Assembly: GCA_019722365.1 (NCBI GenBank)
Contig: JADFUC010000749.1
Location: 124,001 to 188,000, forward strand
Length of the DNA stretch: 64,000 nt
Source of the DNA: Lithospermum erythrorhizon
Lineage: Eukaryota > Streptophyta > Magnoliopsida > Boraginales > Boraginaceae
Direction of reading: 5' to 3'
Shown one piece after another: positions 1-11,729 of this stretch (position 1 is its first letter; the number at the start of each line of letters is the position of its first letter). Under the pieces are notes generated by a model. That model was not told where the DNA came from. It saw nothing but the letters and a program-made list of their open reading frames with translations, and did not search any database. Position numbers and translations under genes: made by a program.

Positions 1-629
1 CATCTGTACTCTATATCCCCGCCTCCCAATTATAGTGAAAACTTTCTACTGTCTTTGCCCAGCACATTATTAGAGTACCACGTTAAATTCTCTATATTAT
101 TTACTTTCGTCTATCACTTTTATAGTAGTTCATATAGCTATATCGCATCCGGCTGTGAAGAGTTTATTGTATCAACCATTCTATATTCTCCTTTCCCATC
201 AAAGTAAAAACTAGATCGATCAAACAAAGTACATAGTTTCATGTTCACTCTCAAATTTTCTTGATCCACATTATTAAGGTGTCTCGACACTGTCATATTC
301 TTTTATGACTACCTTCAACTCCGTATAGATAGATCATATTAGAGTCAACTCATTGAATGGGTTCGCCCCCATCATCCTCCTTTGCTTCACCGCGAACAAT
401 GACCATCGAAATAATAATGAAGAGGACAGACTTCTCCGTAATTCACTCTTTATTCGACGGCCTTCACACATGCGTATTAACTCTTCCATGCTCAACGTCT
501 ACCCTATAATATTAACTCAACTATGTATTTCAGTACTTATTTAATGTAGTAATACACATCCATACGAATTTGACAAATAAAATGTTTATTTAAAAAATGA
601 GACTCATTAATGATTATGTCAAAATTATA
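1..629. other. Intergenic, nothing recognised
   Basis: Moderately A+T-rich sequence. Short open frames exist on both strands, but none shows a recognisable domain, and none has codon continuity beyond about 60 residues. I see no repeat partner elsewhere in the window. Confidence 0.4.
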
Positions 630-783
630 CTTTCTCCATCCCATTTTCTCAAAGTACTTTTAATTTCCTTTTTTGTCAATCTCAAATTTGGTTCATTTTA
701 TGAAAATATAGGGAAAAAGTAATTTATTTAATAAAATTTGAATTAAATAAAACTTTGTGTAAAAGTAAAATGGGTATAATATT
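630..783. mobile_element. Stowaway-like MITE remnant
   Basis: The left end reads TA followed by CTTTCTCCATCCCATTTTC. This resembles the CTCCCTCCGTCCC ends of plant Stowaway (Tc1/mariner) MITEs. The right side carries the inverted counterpart AAAAGTAAAATGGG near 760-774, after which the terminal motif has decayed. The size of about 150 bp fits the family. The TA target duplication is clear only on the left. Confidence 0.4.
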
Positions 784-800
784 TTGACATATGTTCATGT

Positions 801-1218
801 GTACCAGAAACCACCCGGTACCAGGCGCTAAAAAATCGGACCGATACTCACCCGGTAAGATTATCAGTCAGGTTCTAGGTATGATTTTTTGTACGATACT
901 CGAATGGAAAAGGATCGATAACCTGATATATACCTAAAATTTTCGATGTAGGACAAAAATAACCAAATTCCTAACCGAAAGACCTCAAATCTGGATCAAA
1001 ATACCCAAAATGCGGATCGAATATAAATTATTTTTAACAAAATGAGACCCATCCGAAACCGGACCGAAAAATGGGGATCGAGTATCCACCCGATAAGCTA
1101 TAGCTCCTGTTCCGATCCAAATTTTTTGCTCGATACCCGAACCGAGCCGATAATAAATTGCATTCCTTTCCGATCCATTTTTTTATCCGATATCTAAACC
1201 GGATCGATAACAACACTA
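801..1218. mobile_element. hAT-like non-autonomous element, degenerate
   Basis: The segment is dense in CCGAACCGG/ATCGG-type motifs on both strands, as in the subterminal regions of Ac/Ds-like elements. Its right end, GATAACAACACTA, resembles the right end of the element at 11730-12279 (GCAACACTA). No open frame. The left end and target duplication are not clear, so the left boundary is approximate. Confidence 0.35.
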
Positions 1219-2232
1219 GCCATGAAAGTACCCCATGCCAACAAGTAAGTTTATTTATCTTTCTTTTCGTTAATCGATGCCATAGAATACATTAATTAAT
1301 TGCATTAGTAGGCCAAGCGAATTAAGGTCTAGCTTATCTCATGTTACAAGGAATATGTTGCTGCAACTTGGCATAGTAACGCAATTAATTAAAGAGGCAA
1401 TATCTCTATAATAATATATACTTCAAAGTTTTGAAGATAATGCAGATTGTATCGTTTCTTAGAAGGACTAATAATCCCTTTTCATCCGTAAAATCCCAAC
1501 TAGTATAGATATAGCTATTCTAAAAATCGTATATCGAGGTGTCTAACCCAATGAAGTTTCGATAATAAGAAGTTAAATGAGTACTTTTAAAAAAAATTGG
1601 AGATAGAAAAGTACGATTATATAGTATTACAAATTAAAATATATATATTGAATATTACAAATAATGAATACGGAAAGTGGTAATTAAAAACAGTTAGAGT
1701 AAGTGTTACAAATTGCGTCAGATGTCACAGGCTATATATTGAGCCATCGACAAAAGTTAAATGAGTACTAAACATGTAAAAGACCCCATTTCAAGTTAAA
1801 TTTTTTATATATTTCTCGAAAATTCCTATCAGTACAGTTGGAAATAAGGCGGAATCAAGAAATTTAAAAAGGGAAAAGAAATTTAAGTTATACAAATAAA
1901 GAAAAATATTATAACTTAGGGGAGGGAGAATAGTTAATTTTTTTAATAAATGAATTAAAAAAAATCTACTTTTTAATAGTAACAGATCAATTTTTGAAAT
2001 TTTAGTCGTCCTGTGCCTGGAATCCAATCAAATGTCGGTTTTATATTATCAAACTTCAAACTTGATTCGATTTTTATTGAGGTTTGGATGTTAAAAGGTC
2101 ATTTTAGTGTTTGCTGGTATGTTGTGTGGGTTATTAGAACATGAATGTTCAGTGCTAGGGTCGAAAGGCTTTATATTTTTAAAGACAGGCGAGTCAAACT
2201 TCAAAAAAAATAAAAATAGATTGATTCGAGCT
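1219..2232. other. Intergenic A+T-rich DNA
   Basis: No gene-like coding signal or repeat partner was seen. The last 8 bases (2225-2232, TTCGAGCT) act as the left target-site duplication of the hAT-like MITE that follows. Confidence 0.4.
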
Positions 2233-2349
2233 CAGGGGCGGATATAACCGATTGGGGTGATAGTTTAAAATATATATTATAAAAATTGAATAATTTTTGT
2301 TCAATTAATAAAGAATTTGTAAAAAAAATCCTATTACAAAATAAGCATT

Positions 2350-2502
2350 TGTAAAATATGATAAACTCTCTAATTATTATTGATGACAATAGTACAATAT
2401 ATACTACATATTGGATGACCTAATGGGCTAAACAATCTAAGACCAACACAATAAGAATAACGGACTAATACAATAACTACTTGTATAATATATCTTCTAA
2501 TA
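2350..2502 (-). repeat. Copia-B 3' LTR
   Basis: This segment is the direct-repeat partner of 17510-17657. Shared stretches include GATGACAATAGTACAATATA, CCTAATGGGCTAAACAA and CCAACACAATAAGAATAAC. On the minus strand the LTR begins TATTAG, probably from an ancestral TGTTAG, and ends in TTTTACA. Confidence 0.8.
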
Positions 2503-2517
2503 CCATCCCTCAAGTTG
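2503..2517 (-). other. Copia-B polypurine tract
   Basis: On the minus strand the sequence CCAACTTGAGGGATGG directly precedes the 3' LTR. AACTTGAGGG is the usual plus-strand primer context of many plant copia elements. Confidence 0.65.
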
Positions 2518-3182
2518 GAGCATAAAGATCTCGAATGCTCAATTTGCAAAGTAGAAACTCAAAGCTGCTTCGCCCAGAGACTAGTAAAAGATCACCAATG
2601 CAACTCACGTAATGGAGATATGGAAGTTGAATGGTCCCGTAAGCGCATCATGAGAAATGACAATTAATCTCGATATGGCCGTGCATTAATGAAAAAGCGG
2701 GATTTTGAGCAGTAGCAAATAGGAGGCGGTGTCACATTTCACGTCCATAGGTAATGTATGAATCACGCGCCCAAGCGCTAAGCAAACTTTTAACCATTTC
2801 AACTACTTAAGTCGGAGAAGCCATATATGATATTCTCGCCGGTAAAGAAGCGAGACAACATCACTTGCTTCTTAGTCTTCCAAGAAGCAGGCGATGAATC
2901 AAAACACAATCAACCCGGAATCTTGTCGTGTCAAATGACAACTAGCCTAATCAAAGTCATACCAACTAGTAGATGGAATCCTTATCGACCCGAATCACCA
3001 GACGAGACACCCTTTCAAATGCTTTACTACTTATGATACGACCTACGGTGATCTGATGAGGCTCATGAAGAAATTGAAAATGCACGAACCGCGTCGACAA
3101 ATCGGGGCGAGTAAGCAAATACAACAAATGCGGGCAAACATCGAAACCTCTGGCGTCACGCTGACAAAGGACTAATTGAGCG

Positions 3183-3425
3183 CTAGGCGATGGTTCTACT
3201 CCATTGACTCACGCAGGCCGAGCTCCCGATAATCTGCTTGAAATGATATCCGGGGCATATTTCCTCACGGGAGGCGAAATAGACCCTCTCTTGGCTCTGA
3301 GCAACCTCAAATCCTAAGAAATATTTCAACATACCAAGATTCTTCATATGGAAGCAAGAGCTCAAATAATGTTTAAAACTAGATCTGTGTGGAATCATTC
3401 CCGAGAGATTATGGATCGTCAACAT
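3183..3425 (-). pseudogene. Copia-B reverse transcriptase, C-terminal part
   Basis: An open stretch of about 80 codons on the minus strand contains a fragment like the copia RT segment downstream of the active site, with the motif FHMKNLGMLKYFLGFEVAQS. The homologous family sequence is F-M-DLG-L-YFLGIEV. The RNase H domain should follow at 2517-3182 but is too decayed to read. A frame break separates this piece from the RT part at 3531-3925. Confidence 0.7.
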
Positions 3426-3530
3426 AAATCAACATGAAAAGCGAAAGACCCACTTGCTTAACGTAAACAATGAATGAGTAGAGAATAGGGTAAGACTAAA
3501 TCCATATTACTTTAAAAGCCGATTGATAGC

Positions 3531-3925
3531 TTAGAAAACCAACATCGGGGTGCTGTTTAAGAGTCCATAGAGAGACTTATGGAGTTTACAAAGCAGAACC
3601 CCATGATGGTTCTTTGAAAAAACAGTGGTGATCGTATACACTTTCTCAAACAAATCCCCATGCAAGAACACATTATGCGCGTCCATCGTGTAGTTCGATT
3701 CTTGCACATAAAGCTGGCGGCTCATCTTTGTCGCCATCTTAGCAATAGGAGCAAAAGTATCAGTATAATTTGTCCCTTCCACCTGATGGTTATCAAACAC
3801 GACCAACCTAGCTTTATATCTTTCGATACTCCCATCTGAGTTGTATTTAATTTTATATACCCATTGGGCATAGCGACCTTCCCACATGGTAACCTCACGA
3901 TGCTACATGTACCGTTATCTTCCAA
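3531..3925 (-). pseudogene. Copia-B reverse transcriptase, N-terminal part
   Basis: The minus-strand translation contains the copia RT entry block WVYKIKYNSDGSIERYKARL, followed by FAPIAKMAT and a decayed version of the QMDVHNAFLHGDL block (MDAHNVFLHGDLFEKVY). Further on, LHKSLYGL corresponds to the usual KSLYGLKQAPR. The catalytic YVDD segment is not intact. A second frame overlaps at 3722-3925, so there are frameshifts. It once copied element RNA into cDNA and is clearly inactive. Confidence 0.75.
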
Positions 3926-4246
3926 TCTGATAATCTCATGCGTTGCCTACCATATTCGAATCCTCATGGCTCCTTTGAAAGACTTAGGCTCGGCACCTAA
4001 AGTTAGGTTGCAAGAAAATTTATGTGCCCAATAAGCTTGATGCAGTTTACAAAATGCGAGGAAATAGGATAGCGAGTATCGATGAATGAGAGGAAGATAA
4101 TGGAGCGGAGGGCGAACTCAACTTTGCCGCAGTATTCAGTAACATGTCGCTAAGCGTCTGAGAAGGAACCTTGTCGTGCTTTTCTGCCCAACTCCTCGGT
4201 CACATCAACACCTCGTCCTCGTCATCACGAGCTGAAATCCGACCCA

Positions 4247-5164
4247 CTAGGAAGCGAAGCGCTTTCGGCGTAATAAGACACAACCGAAGAAGGCTTTGAA
4301 GCGGTTAGGCCGGCAGTACCGGCAGTGGGCTATTTGGTGCGGCTCCTCCACACTGACCTCGTGAGCCGGTTCCAACTCCGTGGCAACCAGAGAATCATCC
4401 AAATTTTCAGTTTCAGAACACTCAGAGGCACAATCATTAACGGTAATCGAAGGTTGTGTAGAAACACTAGTTGAACCCGTAGAGGCAAGATAGGGAAATT
4501 CATATTCATAAAAAACCACATCACGAGAAACAAAGTAGGTCCAAATCTCCAAATCAAATAATTTCCACCCCTTTTCCCATAAGGATAACCCATAAAAATA
4601 CATCTTTTACTTCGACTACTAAACTTGTAGCAGACTTTGATCATGAAAAGCATAAACATGCAAAGACCACAGTTGAGTAGGAGGCATGGATGAAGCATCT
4701 CATAAGGACTCTTAAAAGGAACAACACTAGAGGGTGTATGGTTAATCAAGTAGGCAGCAGTTAAAATACATTCACCCCAAAAAGTCATAGGTAAACCACC
4801 TTGAAATCTTAAGGCTCTACCTACGTTCAAAATATGACTATGCGTACGTTCTACCCTGCCATTTTTCTTTGAGGAGTCCTACGGGGAAATGCAACTATGC
4901 TATGTTTCAAGACATAATCGCACTCAAGCAAAAATTTTGTCCCGTTATCACTTCTGTGACAATGCATGGCATTAAATTTCTATCAATCATGGCAAAAAAT
5001 GCATAAAATATTTAAATACCTTTGTCTTATCCAATCAATAAAACAACCACCTGACACGAATGTCGTCCTGATAGTTAAAAATAGCGGGTTTCCACATGAA
5101 GAGGGAGTATGATACGGACCCCATAAATCACAATGTATTAAGTCAAAACAACTAGTAGCCTTAT
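4247..5164 (-). pseudogene. Copia-B integrase, C-terminal half and linker
   Basis: At 4330-4830 the minus strand encodes the copia integrase stretch GLPMTFWGECILTAAYLINH and then TPSSVVPFKSPYEML. A frame break near 4570 moves the reading to the frame of 4247-4603, which holds the linker FVSRDVVFYEYEFPY. Upstream (4830-5164) a decayed catalytic core with a DNGTKF-like block is discernible. The segment is cut at 5164 by Copia-A. Confidence 0.75.
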
Positions 5165-6590
5165 TGATGTCCCTAGTGTTACTATAATGAGTAACACTAA
5201 GCTAACTCAAGTAACAACAATATAGAAAGTAAAAGACATAGAAAGTTTTTATCTGAGGTTGAAATTTGGAAGCTTACACCTGTCTTAGTGTGTCGCCGTT
5301 CATGACTCCAGTGTTAAAATTTATATGCGGGCAGTGTAACGACCCGTCAGGAGCCGGCCGCCTGAGGTTAGAATCATTCAATCCTGGACACGAGTCACCA
5401 ATCGATGGATGACTCAATTTAAAAAAACACTTGTTCATAAATAAACCAATACAACAAACTACATCAGAAAATGACAGTTTTTAAGAAAAATGATCCATCG
5501 TGTACATTTCACAACATACTTAAACACAGCAATATACTACAAACAACCAAAGTACAAAAGTCAATATACAAAACCCCGATTTTGAAATTTTGAAATAACA
5601 ACATACAAATCCAAAACTAGATAAAGACAACAAGGCGTGAGGTCTTGACCGCCCGATGTGCTATTGCTTTGAGGTATAGTTCGTGAGCGAACCCAAAATT
5701 GTTGAAACTCCACTGTCAACTTTAGCCCATGCCGAATAAGTGTAGTTGCGAGAGGCAGTGAATCTTTATACCGAGTGGACATTAACCCACACTCTCGATT
5801 AGTGTAATTTAAAATCATTAGTTTTGCGTAGGATAGATGAGTATTTCAAAATGTTATATAATGTATGGCCATTATATAAAAATCATCCGTGCATTCATTG
5901 TCAAAATGCATAATTTAGGCTCGTCAACTAGATATAAATATTTCGAATAAAGGACATTCAACAAAGATAATTAATTTAAGCCGGTAACCTTGATACCCAA
6001 ATAAGTCCTGACTCTATTCTATCGATCGGCATGGTTAGACGCACGATTATACAACTGAACCTTTGACCACTGCAACTATGCCACAGCGCTAATACTACTC
6101 GACTGCTATTTACAACTCAATCGACTCGAACAAGCGAGTCGACTCAATCAACCGATATCAGCTTCGTATCAGGTTTTCTAACTAATGTGCATATAATCAA
6201 CCTCGGCTTTGTAGGGAGGAAAACATGCCCGTCGACATAAGCTATCACCGAATTGTAGCGAGTGCAGTAAATACACCACATATGCCGGGTATAAGGTACC
6301 GTACCGGATAACACAACTCACGTACATCGGCAACTCCGGCGCTTATACCGTAGTATAAAGCGCTTGACACCGAATAGTACAACACGCGCCTCGACAACTC
6401 CTCAGCCATTTCATGCTTATTCGATCAACCAAAGCGAAGACACCACCAAACATCAAAATGACCAAAAGCGATCACGAAAATCAACTCATCCTTGTTAGGC
6501 CAACTCGTTTCAAAACACCTACAAAATCCCGTCACACTTGACACGTACAATCCAACTTCTCAAATAATTAACACACGCACGCGCTGCCTT

Positions 6591-6593
<3 letters not shown>

Positions 6594-6671
<78 letters not shown>

Positions 6672-6676
6672 TATAT
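6594..6676. repeat. (TA)n microsatellite
   Basis: An almost pure TA repeat of about 80 bp with one or two slips. It adjoins the start of the inserted gypsy LTR copy 2. Confidence 0.95.
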
Positions 6677-8268
6677 TGTAATAACTACGTTCAGTTAATT
6701 TTGATAATAATATTAATTCATAAAATTTATTTGAGCGAATCACATTTATAATTTATTAGTAATAGCCGGGAGACAATTCGAGTTAAGTTAGATCGTTAAG
6801 AATGGATTCGATAACTTTCGAGATTACCGGCTTGATTGGGGAGCACAAAATCACATTGTGGTTTTTCAAGACTTAAGAGCTAAGTTATCCGTCTTCCATC
6901 CTTATCGTCAAACACAAAATATCTTCCCGTTTTTCTTCATCTTGGCGAAAGCTCTCTTTAGGCAAAACCCCAAAAAAAATTTCTTCCATTTCATCACTTT
7001 ATTGCATATAAAGATCCTCAAGTTGAATATTAAGGCTTTCCAACATCTTTCCCTACGATTTTGAGGTAAGAAAATAGAGTTTTGGTTGATTTTTAAGGGT
7101 TGACTTTTGGTTGACTTTTTACATAATTCAATTTTATGATGATTCTAAGTTTGTTATGGGCGCTATGATGTATATAAGTGATGAATTCATGATATAGAGG
7201 TTGTTTGAGGATGTTATGGTTGAGTTGACTTTTTAGGTTTTAGTTGACTTTCTTTGTTGATATTTTTCTAAGACCTTAAATGTGTAGGAAGTTTAATTGG
7301 GGCCTTATTGTAGCTATTGTGATGTTAGATTGGTGATTTAAAATTCATTAAAAGGGAATTAGGTTGAAAAAGTGCGATTGTAAGTTGAGTTATAATTGAT
7401 ATTTTGGAGTATAGGTTGTTAATTATGGACTTGAGGGTTAAATATAATGACCTATAATTTGAGATGAAATGTTATAGTAATAAGGTTGAATTCTAGCAGG
7501 GGAACCGATTGGGTTGTGTCCGACGAGATTATTGATTCGTTATTTATCTGTCATTTTAGACCGTTTAGAAATAGTTCCACTAAGAGTTGGTAGCGTGTCT
7601 TACAGAGCGTAGGTATTGTAGTAGATGCTGATATTACTTTATAGGTGTTTTGTTAGGCGTTGATCGTTGAAAGGGGAAGTCACCGTGATTGTGTCATGAA
7701 AGTTTTTGTGGTAGCCTAGCAGAGAGGTGAGTACTTATACCACTTTGAGGGTGTTACTTTGTGTACTTACTTTAAAATTGTGTGGGTATGTTATTGTATT
7801 ATGATTATGTGAGAATGATGTACGTGCCATTGTATTATGATTATGTGAGAATGATATACATGTAATTGTTGTATGATTATGTGTGATTCATTTGTGTGAG
7901 CACGTGATATGATCGTGTGATTATGATACAATGGCGTTGAAGATTGCTTGAGTAAGTAATAGCTTAAACTCGACTTATATTTACGATTTCTGTGGCCTTG
8001 TCGGCATTGTTGTATTCTGTGACACTTGTCGGCAACATGTATTTACGTAGGCTATCGACACTTATGTATTTTTATTGCCACTTGTCGGTGTGATTAATTT
8101 ATGATTGTGGTATTTAGGCTGTGCTTTAACTTTGTTTGGGAGTAAGTATTTGGTTATTGAGAGGTGTTGATTGGAGTTATGTATGACTTTGAGGTGACTT
8201 GAGTATCGAGTTTGACCACATGTTGGGATGATTAGGGGTTAGGTGACTTTCGCTTTCTTGTAGGATAT

Positions 8269-8517
8269 GTGGCGCTATTGGTATTATACTTCGGTATAAG
8301 TGCGGTGTAAGATCTATTGTCCTTTGCTATATTGCATTGCCACGATGTTGGCCTTATACTTCGTATGCGATGGAAGTGATCTATTATCCCGGCTTTTCTT
8401 TACATGTGCGTTGTTGGTGTTGGCCTTATACTTTTGGTATAAGTGCGGTGTAGAGATGTGTCACTTTCCTATGGGCATTGTTGATGTTGGCCTTATACTA
8501 CGGTATAAGTGCAGTGG
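8269..8517 (+). repeat. Palindromic CTTATAC/GTATAAG repeats in gypsy LTR copy 2
   Basis: Four spaced copies of an imperfect palindrome of the form TTATACTNCGGTATAAGTGCGGTG lie at about 8275, 8356, 8423 and 8488, 65-80 bp apart. The same palindrome occurs as a tight tandem array in the sibling LTRs at 52 kb and 59 kb. Confidence 0.75.
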
Positions 8518-8733
8518 TTATTAGTGATTTATCTATTCCTACAGGTAGACGGATTGAGTATATGCGCATTAGAGGGTGATATATTTGTGGAGATATGAGA
8601 GATAGAAGGTGATGACTAGAGTTATAGTTGTTGTTGAGTCTCTATGATTTCATTCTGGGTGTTTGTGTGCCTTATTGAGAACTTATTCACTTAGGACATA
8701 ACGGAATCTTGTTATGACTTTATTAGGTATTCT

Positions 8734-8736
<3 letters not shown>

Positions 8737-8772
<36 letters not shown>
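8737..8772. repeat. (TA)n microsatellite
   Basis: A pure TA repeat inside gypsy LTR copy 2. Confidence 0.95.
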
Positions 8773-8773
<1 letters not shown>

Positions 8774-9330
8774 GGATAATTTATTCATGTTGGGCTATTA
8801 TAATATTGTGCAAATACTCGTTCATTATAGTAAGTTACTTTTTGTGTTAAGTGTTCGCTAGGCTTCGCAGCTTCTGGCCGCTTTTCGCTTTGGGCGGCAT
8901 TTTTTCATTGTGCGGGTTGTGAGGCGCGGTTGAGCCAAAAGGTTGTTTGAAGTTTTTGTTCGGTGGCTAGGTAGGCGTCGGGTGGTAGGATCCTCACGGT
9001 CGATTTGATGTGTTGTCATTGTTGTATTTATTTTCAAACTTTAGCCTTGTCGTGATTATTTTTGTGATACAGTACAATGCCCCCACTCTCTTTTGTGCTT
9101 GCCGGCATTACTGTTTATTGCGATATGTTGTATATATATGGAGATGGTTGGTTAGATATCACCTGATGGATTGTAAAATTTTAAACTATGATTATTTTGA
9201 GAATATTAATGAAATCAAATATGTGGATGAAACGAGTAGTTTTTAAACTGAGCCGTCCGTATTTGGTGATTAAATTATTCGGGATTTAATGACTCTACTT
9301 TCCGGGCGGCCGACACAGGCGAGATGCAAT

Positions 9331-9332
9331 AC

Positions 9333-9426
<94 letters not shown>

Positions 9427-9427
9427 A
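9331..9427. repeat. Compound microsatellite (CATA)n-(TA)n-(CT)n-(TA)n
   Basis: Four ACAT units lead into a long TA tract with a short CTCTCTCT interruption. This is the right flank of the inserted gypsy LTR copy 2, and probably the other half of the TA tract at 6594-6676. Confidence 0.9.
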
Positions 9428-10757
9428 CATGCTCTACAACCATCCCGAGGCAACACCGCATTCACCCAGTAAATTAATCTCGCGTGAGATCGAAATACCA
9501 CGTTGGCTAAAAATATAATGTCAGCACTCCAGCTCTTAGTCCACGTGTCTCTTCCCACGATCCGCGCCTAATCACACATACCCAAAAATTTACAATTAAT
9601 ACTTACTACAATTTTAACCCTTATCACATTTAAGTTTTAACTATCCAACCTTAACAATATTTTAGTTACCAATTTAACAATTCTAGGTGGAAAAGATTAC
9701 TATACGCGTTTAACCGACAAATAAAACAACAATATTTCAACCACAACATCCTCCATTCCAGTCGGCCTACTTTACACCACGACTCTAGCAACTAGCAATG
9801 CAATCGTAAAATCAATTTCCTCGAACCTATTACCCATTTTTAACATAATTCCCTCACATTGACATAAAAATTAATACTTGCTCAACAACTAATTCAACTC
9901 TTATAACAACTATTCCAAAGCTGATCATATTTTATAACACTTAGATGCAATTTGCTAAAGTCAACGAAAAATCCTTCGTTTCGAAAAGTCAACATAAGCT
10001 CCAAACATCCTATTCTTCCAAACATATAACCTCCAAGTATTTAACCTTAAATCAAAAGCATTACCTAACTCCAAATTCTACAAGTCCATAAATCAAGCCT
10101 TGACTACATCAACACATTTCAAGCACAAAAATGGAATTGTGCCAACCCTAATACGTAATTGAGCACAGATGATAACTACATACCATTTAAAGCTTCAAGC
10201 TAAAGTCAACTAAAGTCAAACCTTCCATAATTCATGAAATACTCAAAAAGCTTCCAACTTTAACTCTAAATCAACTAGTTTAAAGGTCTAAGAACTTATT
10301 ATTACAATTTAGAACGAATTAGCAAAAGTCAACTAAAAGTCAACGATCTCAAATCTCATGAAATACCCCAAAAGATTCAAGTTTTCTTACCTTGTTTCGT
10401 AGAGGAGGATGAGGGGAAGAAGATAAACCAACTTTTGTATCTTGAGCAACAAAGGAATGGAAGAAGAAAATTTTTTTTTTAAAGGGGAAGGGGGTTTGGT
10501 TCGGCCAAGAGGAAGAAGAAGGGGGTTGGTGGGATTTTTGGATGATAATGAATAGTAGAGTGGAGTTGGTGAGATATAAAGATAATGATTAAGTCCCGTT
10601 TGGTTGCGGTTTTATTTCACCACTTCTCGTGTTTAAATCAATGAAAGCAGATCAAATATATTATTTCAAGTGACATAAATTTATTACCCATCTATCACAC
10701 TCACGATTATATCGATTTTATTCTGAAAGTATTTAGGCTATTTAAAGTCCTTGCCCA

Positions 10758-10762
<5 letters not shown>

Positions 10763-10829
<67 letters not shown>
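10763..10829. repeat. (TA)n microsatellite
   Basis: A TA repeat at the high-coordinate end of gypsy LTR copy 1, in the position of the A+T-rich start of the sibling LTRs. Confidence 0.95.
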
Positions 10830-10831
<2 letters not shown>

Positions 10832-11013
10832 CAATTAATTAGAGCGTAGCTTGAATATGAGTACAAACAATCAACCGAGAAAATACCTAAGCAAACTACT
10901 TAGGCTTCCCTCTGATATTGCTTGACAAGAATCACTCTAATTCATTTTTCACTCAAACACATATATAATTAGGTATAACAACCGATGCATAAACTAGAGT
11001 AAAGCTCTAATAA

Positions 11014-11021
11014 TTTATACT
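11014..11021 (-). promoter_or_regulatory. TATA box of Copia-A 3' LTR
   Basis: The minus strand reads GTATAAATT. The same box is kept at the equivalent place in the other LTR (16684-16690), roughly in mid-LTR as expected for a U3 promoter. Confidence 0.45.
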
Positions 11022-11474
11022 AAATCCTCGATGGCTAGTTACGTATACCGTTGATCACGCTTGATCGATCCATAATCCTTGATTGCCAATCGGCGATCAC
11101 GGTTGCTATCTCGATCTTCCAGCGGCTGGATTGAGATACTTAAGTAGTCAGTGAAAACTTTTCCTTTGGCGGTAACCGACAATCAATCTCGAGATTACAT
11201 TGGCTACTCGATCCTGTGATCCACAGTTAAATCTGTTAACTTTTATAGTTAATGATCAGCGATTAACTCAGCCATTGACTTTGTCAAACAGCTAAACAGT
11301 AGAATCTTCTCATTAAGATGATTGCCTTAATCACACCATCCTTGATTGATCCTTCAATCAATATATCAATCACACTCCTTGATTGATCCTCTTTTACTGC
11401 CTTCGTGCATTAACTCACTGGGATCTTTGTCCTGATCCTTCTTGCCAGGTTTGTACCTATAAAACATGTCAACA

Positions 11475-11488
11475 AACTCTCCCTTTTT
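11475..11488 (-). other. Copia-A polypurine tract
   Basis: On the minus strand AAAAAGGGAGAGTT directly precedes the 3' LTR start TGTTGACA. This fixes the LTR boundary and the element's orientation. Confidence 0.75.
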
Positions 11489-11729
11489 GTATGGGACAAA
11501 CCATCTGGGGTAATGATCATTAGTACATCTAGGAAGTTTAATAACAAACTTGGTGAGCCTACATCTGAGTGAGCCTAAGTTCCCCGTCAAGTTATGCACC
11601 AGGTTTGTTACCTCCAACTACAAATAATCAAGACAAAACAATAATAAGTTATGCCGGTTGTCCCTAACTTCTCCCCCACTTTTGTCCATACAAAAGAAGC
11701 GAGAAAAGAATGTCTCAAGCATTCTTAAC
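11489..11729 (-). other. Copia-A 3' non-coding region
   Basis: Internal sequence between the PPT and the hAT-like insertion. A second purine run (minus strand AAAAGTGGGGGAGAAG, near 11670-11685) could be an extra PPT. No coding domain is readable. Confidence 0.45.

Larger units (their letters stand above)
6677..9333 (+). mobile_element. Gypsy LTR copy 2, solo LTR on plus strand
   Basis: The element begins TGTAATAAC and ends near GATGCAATACA, about 2.65 kb, close to the 2.6 kb of the LTR at 58476-61079. Read in reverse, it follows that LTR closely: for example GAGTTGACTTTTTAGGTTTTA and GGAGTATAGGTTGTTAATTA are complements of blocks at 60300-60490. It lies opposite to the LTR it interrupts. 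(TA)n tracts flank it on both sides, so the duplication is hidden in TA repeats. Confidence 0.75.
5336..10833 (-). mobile_element. Gypsy LTR copy 1, interrupted solo LTR
   Basis: The low end reads TGTAACGACCCGTCAGG, a typical end of chromovirus-type gypsy LTRs that have inverted terminal motifs. The high end reads TAATACA at 10827-10833. The body (5336-6593 and about 9430-10760) matches the gypsy LTR at 32779-35996: both have the CCTCGACAACTCC segment, then a CACGTTGGCT/CACCTTGGCT block and TTTTAACCCTTATC. No pol genes adjoin, so this is a solo LTR. It is split at a (TA)n tract by copy 2. Confidence 0.7.
5165..11474 (-). repeat. Copia-A 3' LTR, split (5165-5335 and 10834-11474)
   Basis: The piece 5165-5335 matches the low end of the other LTR (16362-16530): both contain GTGTTACTATAATG, AGTAACACTAAGCTAACTC and TGTCTTAGTGTGTCG. 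The piece 10834-11474 matches the remainder (about 16530-17124). The gypsy LTR at 5336-10833 therefore landed inside this LTR. The split explains why each fragment looks incomplete alone. Confidence 0.75.

Noticed and set aside
353..544. 63-codon plus-strand frame, and a minus-strand frame over the same place
   Set aside because: Neither has a recognisable domain or homologous partner in the window.
6519..6743. Open frame with an IYIYIYIY run
   Set aside because: Also a (TA)n microsatellite translation.
8269..8517. CRISPR-like regular spacing of palindromic repeats
   Set aside because: This is a plant nuclear LTR. The repeats are few, imperfect and shared with sibling LTRs, and there are no cas genes.
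9270..9558. Open frames encoding long tyrosine-isoleucine (YIYI) runs
   Set aside because: They are translations of the (TA)n microsatellite on both strands; no real protein.
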